Source: Blakeslea trispora
Lineage: Eukaryota > Mucoromycota > Mucoromycetes > Mucorales > Choanephoraceae
Direction: 5' to 3'
Assembly: GCA_025331445.1 (NCBI GenBank)
Contig: JAIWNE010000027.1
Location: forward strand, 248,001-312,000
DNA length: 64,000 nt
The notes below the pieces were generated by a model. The model was not told where the DNA came from and made no database searches. It was given only the letters and a program-made list of their open reading frames with translations. Positions 12,436 to 24,565 of this stretch are shown here, piece by piece. Every line of letters starts with the position of its first letter. The first letter of the stretch is position 1. Made by a program: the position numbers and the translations under genes.

Positions 12436-12493
12436 TCCGGTGAATTTCCGGCAAAAGTTCGGTAAAAGTGCGGCCCATGTAAAAAATTTCCGG
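12436..12493 (-). repeat. 11-bp phased TCCGG array upstream of tRNA-Ala
   Basis: Boxes TCCGG, TCCGG, TTCGG and TGCGG start at 12436, 12447, 12458 and 12469, exactly 11 bp apart, with A/T-rich 6-bp linkers; a further TCCGG at 12489 is off phase. The array begins 55 bp upstream of the tRNA 5' end. An AT-rich element (ACTAATAAATAATATT, 12400-12415) lies between array and gene. The same layout occurs at the other two tRNA genes. See findings. Confidence 0.8.
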
Positions 12494-12540
12494 AGCTGTA
12501 TCTCATTTTATGGCCATTTAAGATGCTCTCTCCAACTCTA

Positions 12541-12615
12541 GCCATGTCATGTCATGTCTTGTCTTGTCTTGTCTTGTCTTGTCTTGTCTTGTCTTGTCTT
12601 GTCTTGTCTTGTCTT
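12541..12615 (+). repeat. Pentanucleotide satellite (GTCTT)12
   Basis: Twelve perfect copies of GTCTT (12556-12615) preceded by degenerate copies GCCAT, GTCAT, GTCAT (12541-12555). The pure right part and decayed left edge suggest recent slippage expansion. Confidence 0.95.
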
Positions 12616-14034
12616 CAATATTAATACATTCATACTTGGGTAGGCACATTGATTTTGTTGAATAAGACTATGTTAATTAGCATTACATTCCTATTAAACT
12701 GATAAAACATTACTTTATCGAAATTACAATGATACATAATGATGTATTGAGTTATTAAATCAAGACATAATTCGAATTCATGTTATCAGATTTAAATTGT
12801 ACTCACAATATCAATCTGAACCAAACAAAGTCCTCTCTCTAGTCTTGTTTAACTACATCTTGACTTGACAGATCAGTTATATAGATGCTCTTCAATTATC
12901 ATCAGCATTGGTTGGAGATGCTCGAATTAGCTCAAATACATCAAATCATTGCATAAAAATACGGTATTTAAGCTTTTAATTATTATCTAGGTGGAAGAAC
13001 ACACTCAATCTCGATTGACTGCTTCCGGTTATTAACACTACCATAATTGAAGCGTATCATTAAACCTTGATTGTCAACAGTCAATTCAAACCTCATCTGT
13101 ATCTGAATGACACACAAATCTTGATTTACAATGCATAAATCGCTGTTGTAAATACATTAGTGATTTAAAGATAAACTCAATCATCCAAGTATTTATTAAG
13201 CTTACTCTAAAAGTGTAGCTAAAAGCTTTAGAGGACAAATTCAGAAACCCCGATTGTTGTCATCAACATAAAGAAAATTGCAACAGAAGGGGGAGCAGGA
13301 GTATAGCTTTCTTAATTATTTTTTACCAAAGTAGTGGTGAAATTGAGTGCAATGAGTTGGTTTTTGAAAAGCTCTTGTCTTTGTTATTTGATATTCCTTG
13401 AAGATGCAATCAATTTCATCCTAACAAACTTCCATTCAATTGTAATGCATGCAAAACATCTCGATAAAGTAAAGTCTATACATTAGCACTTTCAAGTGTA
13501 TAATACTAGAATCTCAAAACTATTTTCTAAACATATAAAACACACAACACAGAGAATACAAGGAAAGATGTCTGTATTCAAGTGTTTGAAAGCACACATA
13601 CTGACAGCCATTTTGCTGCTTGAAGCAGAGTTCAAAAGCTGCTAGATGCTTCACAACTTCTGAATCAAAGCGGTCTCTGTACTCCTGCTTTCAAAGTATG
13701 CTTGGCCTTTCCAGATTTTGATATAAATTTCAAACTTTTCATTAACACCATACCAAGTTTCGTATTTCTTTCTTCCAAAATCTATATAATCGCACACATG
13801 GATATGAACAAAAGCGTTGGATTTAGTTGGTGTATCGACTACAGATCAAGAAGATGCATGATCCTAATTGTCCATACGATTTCTCTAAGCCTTTTTCGGA
13901 GTCGAAGTCACAAAATCTGCATTTGTTTATGTGTCAGGATCAATAGATTTTCATCTGCTTCAGAAACAAAATAAAGATATTTTTCTTGAATTTTAACCTT
14001 TTTTTTTTTGCTGTGTCAATAAAATTTCAATACT

Positions 14035-15625
14035 ATGCGCAATACCAAGGTCTTAGCTGGTTCTTCACATCCTGAGCTTGCAGCTTTAGTAGCAAAGCGT
14101 CTCGGCACACCACTTTCAGAATGTACTTTGAAGAAGTTTAGTAACAAGGAGACTAATGTCGAGATTCGTATGTTAAGAAGCACTGCATCTATCCAGTGAG
14201 CTTTTTTTTTAGTTTTCAAAAATAAGAAGCAAGACTATTGATATGTATAGCTTGTAGGTGTCTCTGTGCGTAATGAGGATGTTTTTATTATTCAAAGTGG
14301 CAGTAACAACATGAACGATAATATTATTGAATTATGTATCATGATTCAAGCTGCTCGTATCGGTTCAAGTAAGCGCATTACTGCTGTTCTTCCTTACTTT
14401 CCTTACTGTAAACAAAGCAAGCGTAAAGGAAGAACAAGTATCACTGCAAAGCGTAAGTCTGATGTATTGTTTTGAAATTAAAAAAAAAAGCCGTGATTGA
14501 CAGAGAATGATAGTCGTTGCCAATATGTTGGCTGTTGCAGGTGTTGATCATATTATTGTAAGATGACCATGGAGCACCCTAAACAAAGTTGAAACATCTT
14601 ACACCCTCTTTTCTTTTATTAGACTATGGATCTTCATGCATCTCAAATGCAAGGTTTCTTCCAACGCCCTGTCGACAATTTGTATGCCGAACCTGTCATT
14701 GCTCGTTGGATCACTCAGAGTGTCCCTAACTGGGAAAATGGTGTGATTGTTTCTAAAAATGCTGGTGGTGCTAAAAGGTAAGTAACAGAAAAGCAATTTT
14801 CTTTTTATCTTTATCTAAATTTTGTTTGTTCTTGCATGAAAGAGTGACTTCATTAGCTGATGCTCTTCGTCTCGATTTTGCGCTTATTCACAAAGACCGT
14901 TCCCGTATGGGTCCTCAAGGCCACAATCGCCCTTATAGTGGTATGCCTAAACATGGTGAAGGTGATAGTGTTCGCGTCTATGAAGAAGACGATAATGATG
15001 AGGAGGACTTGACTGCTTCTATTTCTTCTTTGAATGAATCAGGCATCAATGGGGATATACTAAACGCAGCCGTGAGTGTTGTTGCCGATAAGGATGGCGA
15101 AAGCACTATTACTCTAGTTGGTGATGTCAAGGACAAAATCGCCTTTTTGACTGTAAGTTGATTGAGTGGTAGTAAACATGATAGGTACTGAAAATAAGCC
15201 TTAGGATGATATCATTGATAACGTTGGTACCTTCTTGGATGCAGCCGAACATTTGGTCCATAAGTGTGGTGCCGATAAGGTTTACATTATTGCTACACAT
15301 GGCGTTCTGAGTGGAGATGCTATTCAAAAGATTGAAGCGTGCGATAGTGTTTACAAGGTAAAAAAAAAAAGAGCATCTGCTTATTGCTTTCATTTTACTA
15401 ATACCATTTATAGTTAATTGTCACCAATACTTTCCCTATTCCAAAAGAGAAAATGGATCAATCCTCCAAATTAGTAGTCATTGATATTTCCTACACACTC
15501 GCTGAAGCCATCAGAAGAACGGTAAGTGGACTGTATGCTGTTGTCTGTATTCATTCTCATTTTTTTTTTTATCAATGTAGCACAATGGTGAAAGTGTAAG
15601 CTATCTCTTCAATCATGCAGAATAA
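14035..15625 (+). CDS. PRS1: Ribose-phosphate pyrophosphokinase, Prs1-type with internal insertion
   Basis: Eight exons: 14035-14167, 14258-14452, 14514-14557, 14623-14777, 14843-15152, 15205-15357, 15414-15521 and 15581-15625; 380 aa. PRPP synthetase makes PRPP from ribose 5-phosphate and ATP for nucleotide, His and Trp synthesis. MDLHASQ (catalytic-site His 129) and LVGDVKDK are conserved. A ~64-residue acidic, Ser-rich insertion at about 199-262 interrupts the catalytic flexible-loop region, as in the non-homologous region of yeast Prs1. The usual SPDAGG motif reads SKNAGG (Asn 170 for Asp), and the PRPP-binding loop reads DDIIDNVGT instead of the canonical DDMADTCGT. Both changes suggest the regulatory or partner subunit of a heteromeric enzyme. 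Start and stop agree with family ends ([10 protein letters not shown] to [10 protein letters not shown]). It is followed 219 bp later by the BEM2-like gene on the same strand. Confidence 0.93.
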
Positions 15626-15844
15626 TAGTGACAATAAACATAGAGGATACTTTTCTACTATTATTATTTTTCACTCATGCACAAAAGAGAAGAAAGAAAA
15701 AGAAAAAAGGAGGTAGAATCAGATTATAGGGGGAGGAGGAGGAGATAATTAAAAAACACCTCTTTTCTTTGTTTCTTTCTCTTTTTTTGCCGCTCTTTTT
15801 ATTTTTATTTTTACTCTTTTTCTTTGATTTGGTATCTTTTGTCC

Positions 15845-18800
15845 ATGAAGACCAAAAAATCTAGTTCATCACGTTCTTCTGATGAACGTACGCCTAACAG
15901 AAATGCGTTTTCGTTCATTAAAAATAAATTCTTTGTCTCTCCAGTCACCACCTTTGATCAATACTCAATGGGCAGTCCTCGATCTTCCATATCAACACAC
16001 TTACAGCCATTGAGCTCTGAGGTCACAAAACAGAGACTAAAAGAGCCGGTTGTTGAAAAGTACTTAAAGAAAGATTCTGATCCATGGTTCATGCTTGATT
16101 CATCAACTGAAGCAGACATAGTTGGAGTTGACAAGACGCGACCAGTGTCGATGATGTGTGTCGATTCAGCAAAGCTTCAATCGCTCAATATTACCACGCC
16201 AGGCGGAACATCATTTTGTCGTAGAAATTCTACAAGCACAATACCCTTGAACAATGAAAGAGAACAAGAAAAAAGAAACAGTTTGATTATCATAAAAGAG
16301 GGATATCTTTACAAGAAATCTGATTTGAAGCCATTCCATCGACAAGTGAAGTCTGACCGTGGCTGGAAACCATACAGAGTTGTCTTGAGAGGACACAAAC
16401 TCTACTTGTACAAGCTGGCAACTGAGACCTTTTCTCGAGCACATTCACCTTCCTCACCACCACGGCAGCAACCAAGTTCAAGTACAACTCCAGCAGATGT
16501 TGAAAACAAACTCTATGAAAATTCCAGTTCAATGAGACCAATTCTATCTGAATTTGATGAAGACACACGCAACATGCTTTCTAAAGAAGCATCCAGTCAA
16601 TTGTTTGGCTTCATATTTGCTAAACTTGATCCAAATACAAAGGAGTGCATACAGCATGTTTATTTAGTCCTGACGGATGACATGATATACGTGTGTAGTC
16701 AAATAAATGCTTTATGGACTTCGGAAGCCGCTTACTCTATCAGCTCAGTGACATTTAAGCATCATAGTCAAGAAGCCTTCGTGTTTAGCCTGTTTCATCA
16801 ACAAGCAACGATAGGCATGTTTTCTATTCAACGACATGATTTAGGACAGGCTTGGATTAGCACCCTGAACAGCAGAATGTACGACGCTACACAAAATTGC
16901 TATCGGAGTCATCGGTTCGGAAACCGTTGTACGACCATCCATGCGCTCATCTGTCAATTATTAAATACAGAAGATGAGACTTTCCTAGATACCTTTCTGC
17001 TAACTTGGCCTACATTCGCCACAGGCACATCTATTTTAAAAGAAATTGAGTTGTGCTTGAAGCACGAAGATCACTCAAAAGTAGTCAACCTTCTCAAAAC
17101 CTGGTGTCGAAAGTATAGTTTAGATGTGATGGGTGATCTAGCAACAAGTATGATGAGCGTATTGAATACAATGAACTGCAAAGAGGCAGAGGAAGCTAAG
17201 GCGTTGGTATTGGAAGTTGCAAATCAGAATGCTAGAAAATCTCACAACAACACGAACTTTACTTTTGGTAAGCATCCAGGAGAGGGAAATGCACTTATAT
17301 CTCAATTCTAATGACCTTTGTCAATCAGCAACTACACAAAATTTTGCAGAGGACGACCAAGACATGTTGCATGAAGAAGAAAACATACAGGCATGTCAAG
17401 TAGATGGAATACAACAAGACTCCATCAATTTATCGAATCTGTTCATAACAGGAATGACACCTCATTTGTTCTTGTCTATTGACCCTGATAGTTTTGCACA
17501 ACAAGTCTATTTATATCACGCATCAAAATATGATCAATTTAAAGCAGATTTGCTTAATCCGGTCTATTTCCTACTTCGATCACAAGCCCCAGTCCAGATA
17601 ACAAACGCACTCATGTTTACCTCTGCTTCTCCTCACTTTTTGACAAAGACCATTCGCACACATATTTTAGTGGATAGTCAGCATGACGATCTTGTAAAAG
17701 ACCATACGAAAATGCGATCTCAGTTGCTAAATCATTGGATTCGTATTGGAAGAAAACTCTATGATTTGGGCGATATGATTGGATGGTCTGCTGTCTCTCT
17801 TGGTGTGTGTTCTTTTGGTATTGTGAGGTTACGAGAGACATGGAAGCTATTGGATCGCGACCTGGTTTGCATTGTGCAAGGCTTATGGGTGCCCATCCTA
17901 GTAAGACACAGATTGTTAAATCAGGATATAGGATCAGAATTTGAGACAAAGGAAGAGATACTGCAATCTGCTCAGGTCTTGCAAATGGAGGGTGTCTCCT
18001 TGCCCTTTTTCGGGACAGTTCGTCAGGCAGTAGATCGATACAGAAGACATGCTACAAACGCATTAGGATCAGCTTTGATTGATTTTGAGGAGGCCGAGTT
18101 TATCTACCAATTAATCACAACTAGTCTATCCACCTGGCAAAAAAAACAAATCGAATTGAAGGCAATTGATACGACTGATATATTGCCTGTCTGTCCTCTA
18201 CAATCTTATTTTGAGTATCTGGTGACAGATACAATGTCTGTACCTCATGAACTTAAACATCTTCAAGAATGGTCTTTGGCTTGTGAGCCCAAAGTATTTG
18301 ACCAAAAGTATAGTCATGGGAAGTCCAAATTGAATCAGTCACCCCATGGTTTGTCTAATGCCGTACCTCCTTCTACAGCTCTACTCACATTTCCCAAAAT
18401 TTTGGACAGCTGTACTATTTTAAATAGCTGTTGTCAAGACACATGGCAGCGACAGACCAAACCAAAAAAGTCAAAAAACACAAATCTATTTTAGATGGCG
18501 ATTTCTTTGTTTCGTCGCAAAAAGGCTTTGGTCAGCCTTCCATTCATGTAAGAAACAGTGACGATATATGCGACGATGCATCTTCATCTAGTAAGCAAAA
18601 AAGACGGTCTCCAAAGCGTACCTATAGTTTTCCACCTGGTACCCTGAGCAGTGTCGACCTCGACTATGCCAAAATACCCCAGCGCATAAACAACAATTTT
18701 GGCTTATTGAAGCAAGAAGACAGTCGTGTTTGGTTGGATTCAGAAAAAACCAACAAATATCATCATACTTTCTCTGCAAAATCATTGACTGACTTGCGTA

Positions 18801-21800
18801 AGAAGGACAGCAAAGGCCAAGGGGATATTCTTTTGAACGCAAGATATGGTAATCTTGTTTTCAAGGCTATTGCAGCTTCTGAAAGAGTACAGAAAGATAA
18901 AGGTAGATGGTCATTTAAATCATGTTTTCTCTCTCTCTCGAAACTCAAAACATCCTTGAATAAAGGAATTGATTGTAGTACATTATTTGTTACGATAAAG
19001 GCCGGGTGTTTGAAGCAGCTTGTAGATGTGCTTGTGGCAGGTGTTTCTCCATTTGAAAATATCTTAATAGAGCAGTGGCATGTCAAGTCACTCGTAGAAG
19101 GCATACAGCAACAGAAATATACAAAGATCGTGATGGATGAGAAAGAATATAGGCATATCTTCTTTGTTACTTTTCGCACTTTTTGTTCGTCATGTCATTT
19201 GGTGAAAATGCTTCAGGAACGCTTTATGGATGCGAAGAACAAGGCACACTTGATGACAGAAATAAAACCCTCATTGCCTCTCTCAGAGCCATTCACTGAA
19301 TCAGGAAGTCACACATCATTAGAAAACTCTGGTCTTGCAAACGGCCATTATGATTGGAAAAAGCTGGCAATGATCCAACTTCGAATCCTAAATATTCTGA
19401 TTTATTGGATTGAAGAGCATCCTTGCGATTTTGTTGATGAAGTTCAAACCATTCGAAACCTGGATGCTTTTTTAAACGATGCTCGTACGTCCTTTACAAG
19501 CTGGAGTAAACCTTTGAAAGAAAAACATAAAGAAAGTGAACACATTGACCTGACAGAAACATGGAAGCTTATCAATGAGTGTGAACAATGCTTTCATAGC
19601 TTATACGATAAATTCACTATCAAAGTCATGACTCCAATCTATGACTTTGCTATTGCTAAGCCTGATATCAAACTAGCAGAAGGAATAAGAGCTTTTCATC
19701 ACCAACTAATGAATGGAAAACAGCGCTATCACGTTGGACTGCAAACTATATCCAAAAAATCAAGTCCGTTTTCCTTTTCAAGCCGTCCTTTTCTGCCTGG
19801 AGCAGAAAGTCTGTTGGATTCATTTTCTTCAGAGGCATTATTAGACCAAATCAATCAAAGCGTCCGTTGCTTGTTCAATACAGTTGCCGCAGAGGAATGG
19901 ATACAGCTTTTTGATGTGTTTAATACACAGGCAAGTGATCTTCATGCTTGGATGCCAGCAAGTAAGCCATCAAAAGCCTCGCGTATGGAAAGGGCACTAG
20001 CAAACGTCATTGATGCACCTCAATCCCACCCTTCTACTTATCATATCTTGCTTGAGGAAGTTGTTGTTTCTGATATATTCACGGCGATTGAAGGTGCCAA
20101 ACGCTCCATGGCCTCTCCTTCTACTTTTTCAGATGATGATCTGTTTCTTGCGTTTCCGACCTCTATCCAGTATCTTTACTGTCTTCATTTTGTCATTCGT
20201 AGCTGGGTTATGAACGAGATCACGAATGCTAATATAGATGCCAAGACGCGCGTGATGCGAATAGAGAAATTCCTTCAGATGATTTCATCAAGTAAATCAA
20301 GGAATGAGAACTTGACTATATTTCCTGAAGGCCGCATACCTGGCTTTGTTGAATATGCAATTGCAAGTGCTTTGGTGAGCCCTGAAGTTCGTACATTTTC
20401 AAAAGCATGGCTTGATGTAGCCATACAACACAGTCATGCCAGTCTAAGTACTCTAGAAAGCCTTCTCTGCCAAACAACTACAACTTCTTTGACACTTCAG
20501 ACCTCGAATTTATCGAGTATATCAAGCATCAATTCTGAATCGTCGTTTTCAAACCAAAAGCAAAACCATTGGCTTGTCCCCAGCTTGGGTTGGATCTTTG
20601 AGAGGATGCTAGAACTGTGTTTTCATGTGCCTCAAACATACCAAGCTAGTAATGATACGATCAATTTCGACAAGAATCAGTGTATATCTCAGTTTCTGCA
20701 ACTTATTGCAAGTCTACGGCAAAGCACGACTGATGATCCAATTGAACCAAGTAGTGTTCATGTATCACTTGTACTCTCACCCAGTGCTTCACAGTATACC
20801 TGGAGAGATCTTCGTGAGCTTGCTAGTCAAGAAAACAAGAAACACACAAGTAATGGTCTAGCTATTCGCGGAGGCCATCGAACAGTTGTGTTTAACAAGT
20901 TGGTCAATGAGCAGCTGGACAAACTGAAAAAGTATTTCAAAGACAAAGACAGGATTGATAAAGAATGGTTTACTTTTCAACAAAAATTACAAAAAAAGCA
21001 AACAGAACAGGCAAAGCAAATTGACAAGCAAGATCGAAAAACAAAAATGATATTCTCTGCAGCCATATCAGCGAGCCAATCACAAAACGTACAACATCAT
21101 AGTGTGATGCCTCGTATCAATTCGTTCCTCAAGGGCCTGCGCCCTCATTCAATGGCTTCATTTCCTTCACTAGATCTGAAAAATGAATTCCATCTATACC
21201 CACATTCTTTAACAACGAAAGCATCTACTGTTATTAGCTTAATCCATGCTACTACATCCGTTGCTATCACTTATACCAGGCGCGATTTTGTATTTCGCAT
21301 TGTAACTGAAGATGGAGGGCAATATTTGTTACAAGCAGCGGATCGAGAAGACATGCACAATTGGGTACAACATATCAACAGTGCCTCTAAACAGGGAGCT
21401 GCTAAAAGACAAAGCGTTTTGGCCACTGAATCAGCCACCATAAGCCCTCTCATTTTGTCTGATAACACGCAAGCGAGAGGCCGTCATTCTTCTAAGACGT
21501 CTGCATTTGGGGTCCCTCTTCAGAGTCTTATGAAAGACAATACAATTCCTTTGATAGTGGAGAAATGTATTCAAGAGATTGAAAAACGAGGGCTTGAAGA
21601 AGTAGGCATTTACCGTATAGCTGGCACAGGCTCTACTGTAAATGCATTGAGAAGTGCGTTCAACAAGGATGTTGCTAAAGTGTATCTAGGCGACCCTATC
21701 TGGGCTGATATCAACATAGTAGCTGATATCCTAAAGCAGTTCTTGCGAGAGCTTCCTGAGCCATTGACAACTTATGAATGCTATGATGAGCTGGTTAATG

Positions 21801-22206
21801 CAGCAGGTAAGTTTCCAAATGGACCCTAGAAAAAAAAAGACTCATCCTTTTTGATAGCCCTAGAAAACCATGATGAAAGAATTTGCTCAATCAAAGCGAT
21901 TATCAAGAAACTACCTGAGGTTAACTACATTTTGTTAAAGAGAATTATTGAGCATTTTGTCATGTAAGTCGATATGAAAAGTTATGTCTGTTATCTTTTT
22001 ACTAATTCTTGTACAGCGTAACCGATTATGAAGCCACCAACCACATGTATGCAACTAATCTGGCTATCGTGTTTGGACCCACCTTATTGCAGCCAATACC
22101 AAGCCCTATATCCTTTGCTACAACAATATCCAATATAGCACATCATCAGACAATCGTCAAATATTTAATTTTAAATTATCACTATTTATTTGATATAGAC
22201 TCATGA
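15845..22206 (+). CDS. BEM2: Bem2-like protein: PH, RasGEF-like, PH and RhoGAP domains (~2,040 aa)
   Basis: Five exons: 15845-17267, 17329 to about 18432 (or 18411), 18495-21806, 21858-21963 and 22017-22206. Domain order by residue: disordered N-terminus; PH-like (about 148-345); Ras exchanger motif (355-455); Cdc25/RasGEF-like (500-800); disordered; second exchanger-N-like segment (about 1,000-1,150); a large helical part; PH (about 1,760-1,830); RhoGAP (1,860 to end). The RhoGAP has the arginine finger in GIYRIAGT and the NLAIVFGPTLL block, so it should be active. Budding-yeast Bem2, a RhoGAP for Rho1/Cdc42 in bud emergence, has this architecture and size (about 2,170 aa). I could not settle the second donor: GTACTA at 18412 or GTCAAG at 18433, both in phase with the acceptor at 18494. 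The RasGEF core looks diverged; exchange activity is uncertain. An ATG at 15824 in frame is possible but lies in the pyrimidine-rich leader. Confidence 0.88.
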
Positions 22207-23597
22207 CGATCAGCATCATTCATTAAATATTGTTCTCTCTTCTTACCATCTCTTTCGGTTGCTGCAAAGCATCGTATAATCCATTATAGAATAATGTAAC
22301 TTTTTTTTTCTGAATTGAGCCTAATCTTTGGCTTTGTGTGATGCATATCTCTAACAATTGTCGTCTTATGGCGTTATTGTCCTTCACTGGGCATCCAACT
22401 CGAGCAAATCTTGTAGCGATAAGAAAGGTTGTAGGTTTTTTCTTTTTCATGCTATCAACTACACCCTCCTTATTCTCGCCTGGTTTTGGCCTCAGGGTTT
22501 ACTTGTACCTTACCGAGGCTTTCTTGCTTTTTAATACCTCTTTTAATGTATCAACCATGATTTAATGGGGCTAAATAAGTTTCATTTACTATACAGCACA
22601 GTTTCTTACATGAAGCAAATTGTACGAATTCAGAAGCATTGAGCCAATGAGATGTGTGATCAAGCGTATCAAATCAAGTCTTGTTATTGTCTACTTCTTT
22701 TGCAATACTAAAGCAGATTCTTTTCTCTATAATCGTCTAAATCATAAGTACAACCAACAATCTAAGATGTATAAACAGATCAACTATTGAGACAAACACA
22801 AATATAGATAAATGTTAGTTCTCATAAAAAAAATGACTCTTTTACGATTAACATAGTCAGCCGCGTGAAGGTGGATGTCAATCTGACTCCAAAAAAATAG
22901 CCCCCAGATCCATAGCAACAAGCTGTTGCATGTGATGTCCATTATTTCATGTATTGCAAGAACAACTGTAGCAGGTCGTTCAAACTCATGCAATGGGATG
23001 AATTGAAAATCTCTGCCAAACAACAAGCGCCAAGATACCCTTTTGCAAACACCACTTTTGCAAGACAGCTTCCAAACTATATTGCCAAGCTCACCCTATA
23101 GTATCTGATCTCACCCGGGCACTCCTCTAACAGGTAGATGCACTGTGGGTAGACCTCCTCTATGTAAGATGAGAAAAAAATTCACAAAGAACACGGCTCA
23201 TCCTCTCTCCTGCTAAATGTTTATTGGCATCATTGAAATTGAAGTTTCTGACCAGATGGCACTGGAATAATTTTTGACAAATAACTTTTCTTTTTTGCAT
23301 TGTATCATTCCGTGCCTTTTATTGAAGTCATGTTTATTTATTACAAAACGACAGTTAAATTGCTATGAAAACAAATAACAAAGCTTTCTTTTAATGGCCA
23401 ATCTTTAGTCTTATTGGTATAAAATTCAGATTTCTCTACTGTGATAGGATCTTCTTTTGTAAAGCAAAAGATAAATCACACATTTCAAGCACCGAAGCGA
23501 TCTTCAAAAATAGACAGCTTTGCATTTTTGTCCTATTCTTTCTTTTTTCTTTTTTTTTTTTTTGCTTACGACTCTTAATTATTATAAAAACAAAAAG
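22207..23597. other. Spacer between BEM2-like gene and FIT2
   Basis: About 1.4 kb without a supported gene. It contains the 3' region of the BEM2-like gene and the promoter of FIT2. Short open frames are not protein-like. Confidence 0.5.
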
Positions 23598-24445
23598 ATG
23601 GACTTTATAAGAAATCGACTTAAACTACATCAACTCTATATAGCAGCATTTTATCCTGTCACTCTGTTTTTTGCCTTCTTGTTCTCTCAACTAGGTGACC
23701 CAAAGCCTTCTTATTTCTCAAACAAGCGAAATATCTTTAACGTCTTCTTTGTCAAGATCGGCTGGTTCTGGGTGACACTTGTCTACTTTGGATATCTCTA
23801 CTTGGTCTACTCTAGAAGACTCAAGAACACACAAGCATTTGTATCGGGTTGTTTGCGCTACGTGCTTGTGACATTGTATTGGTATCTTATGACGCAATGG
23901 TTACTGGGACCTAGCTTTATTGATCGAATCTATGTGTTGACAGGTGGCAAGTGTCGTTCACTCTTACAGAATGTTGAAATGGATGCTCAACTCGCCAGTG
24001 TGGTGGAGCAACAGGTCTGTAGAAGGTTAGGAGGTCAGTGGACTGGAGGTCATGATGTCTCGGGTCATTGTGTGCTCTTGATTCATGCCAGTCTCTTTCT
24101 CTGGGAAGAAATCAGTTGGTTGTTCTATGATGCTAAGCCAGTCATGACCATGAAGCGACGCGATCGACTTCAGTACGGTGCTGTCATGGCTATTTTGGCT
24201 TTATTGGCCCTTTGGTGGACTATGTTGTTGATGACAGGCATTTATTTCCATGGTCAGTTTGAGATTTTCTCAGGCACTGTCTTTGGTATTTTGGGATGGG
24301 CTATCTTGGTAAGTTATAAAAAAGGGGGTTTGGGTAACTACAAGATCATAGCAACTCATACTTTATTTTTCAAAAAAAAAAGTATCTTGGTGTCTTTCCA
24401 AAGATACCTCAAATAGGTACACCCATGACTCACATAATAGAGTAA
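23598..24445 (+). CDS. FIT2: FIT2/Scs3 family acyl-CoA diphosphatase of the ER membrane
   Basis: Two exons, 23598-24308 and 24383-24445, give 257 aa, close to human FIT2 (262). FIT2 proteins are polytopic ER membrane proteins that cleave fatty acyl-CoA and are needed for lipid-droplet budding; yeast homologues are Scs3 and Yft2. About six hydrophobic segments are visible. The lipid-phosphatase-like signature is present: HDVSGH (near residue 153) with the first catalytic His region, and IYFHGQFEIFSGTVFG (near 215) with the second. The short last exon encodes YLGVFPKIPQIGTPMTHIIE; the intron ends in a run of A just before the acceptor AG. Reading on without splicing replaces this conserved tail with junk. 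Convergent with UBP14, 120 bp between stop codons. Confidence 0.92.
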
Positions 24446-24565
24446 AGATTCAATTATATAAAATACTGTACATATCCTAGACAAACTACATGTAATAATA
24501 CTAGTAATAATCACAATAATAATAAAAAAAAGGAAACGCATCTCTCAGCTTCTTTATTATTAATA

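Larger units (their letters stand above)
12381..14034. other. Spacer between tRNA-Ala and PRS1
   Basis: Apart from the TCCGG array and the GTCTT satellite annotated separately, this is AT-rich sequence with no supported gene. The last few hundred bases include the promoter of PRS1, with a run of T immediately before the leader. Confidence 0.5.

Noticed and set aside
15596..15620. GTAAGC...GCAG looking like an intron at the end of PRS1
   Set aside because: It would be only 25 nt, and the unspliced reading [10 protein letters not shown] matches the conserved PRPP synthetase C-terminus.
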